51,292 nucleotides of DNA, taken from assembly GCA_030150045.1 (NCBI GenBank), contig JASLGM010000011.1:1-51292 (forward strand), written 5' to 3'. The position numbers were made by a program, and so were the translations under genes. Within the stretch, counting starts at the first letter, position 1; each line of letters starts with the position of its first letter. This stretch comes from Taishania sp. Lineage in GTDB: Bacteria; Bacteroidota; Bacteroidia; Flavobacteriales_D; Crocinitomicaceae. Positions 50,189-51,292 of this stretch are shown piece after piece. The notes under the pieces are model-generated. The model saw nothing but the letters and a program-made list of their open reading frames with translations. It had not been told where the DNA came from and did not search any database.

Positions 50189-50731
50189 TTATTTCAGTAA
50201 ATTGACTAATTCCTTTTGTAAGGACTTACCTTTGTCTTCATTGTACCATTTTTGAAGGGCCATTTTCAATTCTTCCATTTCTTTACCTTCACTTTTTAAG
50301 AATTCAAAAAGATCATGAAGTTCTCCTGGTCTTGGACCCCATGTTTTTTCATCTATTCCATTGCTAAAGATAAATATAGGAATACTCTTAGAACCGTTAG
50401 TTAAATAATTCTCAATTAGAAAGGGTGCGCTATCTCGTAATTCAATCTTAACTTTGATTTTCGGGTTTTGTTCCGCTAACAAAAGTATAAAAGGCACTGA
50501 ATGAGCAGCATCACCACACCAAGGCTCAGTGATTATTGTCCACGAAGTATAGGATGTATTCTTAATTATGGCAATCAATTCGGGAAGTAATTCTCCTTTC
50601 TTGATCCATCGTTGAAATCGAGCTAAGTTTAGTTTTGTATAGGATTGATAATCTGGATTATCATATGGTGGAGTCGCTGATGGTTGTTCAACAAGATCAA
50701 CGAAAAATTTTTCAAATGCTGTTCTGTTCAT
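50189..50731 (-). CDS. Thioredoxin-like protein with a single active-site cysteine (Thioredoxin_9 type)
   Basis: A 180-residue protein with a thioredoxin fold. The active-site position reads TEPWCGDAAHSVPF: one Cys, with Asp-Ala-Ala-His after Gly where a second Cys would be in thioredoxin. The family motif PIFIF after SK (cis-Pro turn) is present, and the C-terminus is helical. The WCGDA form is usual in the Thioredoxin_9 family, whose role is not established; a dithiol exchange is unlikely. No signal peptide. A TATCTTTA box lies just upstream on the minus strand. Confidence 0.82.
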   Translation of the reverse strand: MNRTAFEKFFVDLVEQPSATPPYDNPDYQSYTKLNLARFQRWIKKGELLPELIAIIKNTSYTSWTIITEPWCGDAAHSVPFILLLAEQNPKIKVKIELRDSAPFLIENYLTNGSKSIPIFIFSNGIDEKTWGPRPGELHDLFEFLKSEGKEMEELKMALQKWYNEDKGKSLQKELVNLLK

Positions 50732-50798
50732 GTGGATAAAGATATGAAACTATCTTCATAAAGCTTGTTAAATGAACAGGTGAATAACTGAAAAATCC

Positions 50799-50806
50799 TA
50801 TTTTTG
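50799..50806 (+). promoter_or_regulatory. -7 box of the SDR gene
   Basis: TATTTTTG fits TAnnTTTG and lies 19 bases before the ATG at 50826. No clear TTG at the usual spacing. Confidence 0.45.
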
Positions 50807-50825
50807 ATGTATTAATTTTTAAGAT

Positions 50826-51292
50826 ATGACGGGTAAAAAGGCAATTGTAACAGGAGGAGGTAGAGGACTTGGTAAAGCAACCGCAATAGCATTAGCTCAA
50901 GAAGGGGTGCATGTTGGAATCACAGGGCGTAATGAAGAGAATTTAATAAAGACCGTAAAGGAGTTGCGTGCTATTGGTGTAAATGCATCATATGTTGTGT
51001 TTGATGTTGTGAATAAAGAAGATGTTAAGATTGGAATTGAAAAGTTAATCAATTTTTTAGGTGGTGTAGATATTTTAGTTAATAACGCTGGCATTGCTTC
51101 TTTTGGATCTTTCTTAGAAATGGATGAAGAAACTTGGGAACACATACTTCAGACGAATGTAATGGGAATGTATTATGTAACCAAGGCTGTTTTACCTCAT
51201 TTAGTTAATCAAAATGAAGGAGATATTATCAACGTATCTTCAACGGCTGGTTTAGCAGGAAATCCTACTACATCAGCTTATTCGGCATCTAA
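50826..51292 (+). CDS. Short-chain dehydrogenase/reductase, FabG-like (cut by window end)
   Basis: The first 155 codons are visible. The NAD(P) site is KKAIVTGGGRGLGKATAIAL, followed by ITGRNEENL, the DILVNNAGIA motif, NVMGMYYVTKAVLPHL and the catalytic Ser in INVSSTAGLAGNPTTSAYSA; the catalytic Tyr is in AYSAS, and the Lys lies beyond the window end. This is a 3-ketoacyl-ACP reductase-like SDR; whether it is the fatty-acid FabG or a general reductase cannot be told from this part. Confidence 0.88.
   Translation, partial: MTGKKAIVTGGGRGLGKATAIALAQEGVHVGITGRNEENLIKTVKELRAIGVNASYVVFDVVNKEDVKIGIEKLINFLGGVDILVNNAGIASFGSFLEMDEETWEHILQTNVMGMYYVTKAVLPHLVNQNEGDIINVSSTAGLAGNPTTSAYSAS

Noticed and set aside
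50189..50731. Lost active-site cysteine as a mutation in the thioredoxin-like protein
   Set aside because: The WCGDA form is normal in the Thioredoxin_9 family, so it is not a local defect.
1..51292. CRISPR array
   Set aside because: No regularly spaced identical direct repeats were seen; the repeats present are dispersed, differ in stem sequence and have no spacers.
1..51292. tRNA or rRNA genes
   Set aside because: I found no stretch with a convincing tRNA cloverleaf or T-loop and no rRNA-like sequence in the gene-free regions, although no covariance scan was possible.

Overview
The window looks like a chromosomal segment of a Bacteroidota bacterium, most likely Flavobacteriales. The evidence is low GC, a type IX secretion (T9SS) C-terminal sorting domain, a type III glutamine synthetase, a MutS2 without an Smr domain, DUF4494 and DUF6952-type proteins, near absence of Shine-Dalgarno sites, and several TAnnTTTG-type -7 promoter boxes. 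I cannot name the genus. I saw no rRNA, tRNA, CRISPR array or prophage.

Layout. 1-2953: edge of an IS3-family element, then an AraC regulator divergent from a GlcG/HbpS-like gene and glutathione-independent formaldehyde dehydrogenase (fdhA). 3431-5993: three accessory genes (a short repeat protein, a membrane protein, an MBL-fold hydrolase). 6381-10071: peroxiredoxin/thioredoxin operon, RluA-type pseudouridine synthase, panB and a PhnP-like MBL enzyme. 10072-12862: repeats, a transposase relic, a small T9SS cargo protein, a PaaY-like hexapeptide protein and an FMN reductase. 12883-20164: M16 peptidase pair (one active, one lacking the zinc motif), a secreted repeat protein, DUF4494, pdxH and a third M16 peptidase. 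20618-28153: mgtA-mgtC, then glnN and an amino acid permease. 28399-34157: a complete tripartite RND efflux operon. 34624-37177: a lone LuxR-type regulator, a small membrane protein and a serine beta-lactamase-family protein. 37256-40457: thrS-infC-rpmI-rplT. 40582-51292: ComEC-like protein, a radC-mutS2-lipoprotein-tsaC-lipoprotein cluster, a YdjM-like hydrolase with a GH3 lipoprotein, a GNAT, a thioredoxin-like protein and the start of an SDR gene.

The most notable signal is in the intergenic DNA. Every gene-free stretch over 300 bases carries one or both of two dispersed structured repeat families. F1 (five copies, about 105-120 bp) has a terminal stem enclosing two hairpins. Its stems change sequence between copies but stay complementary, while the linkers (GGCTATCCGTT and CACTnnTATCCyTA) are fixed. 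All five copies lie downstream of a gene and in that gene's orientation. F2 (four copies, about 150 bp) has a terminal stem (CAGCC/GGCTG or CAGCT/AGCTG), a variable second stem and a third stem capped by an invariant TGC-GAC-N5-GAA-GCA loop. The compensatory changes show selection for structure in RNA or single-stranded DNA. I recognise neither as a named family, though I recall F1-like repeats in other Flavobacteriales genomes.
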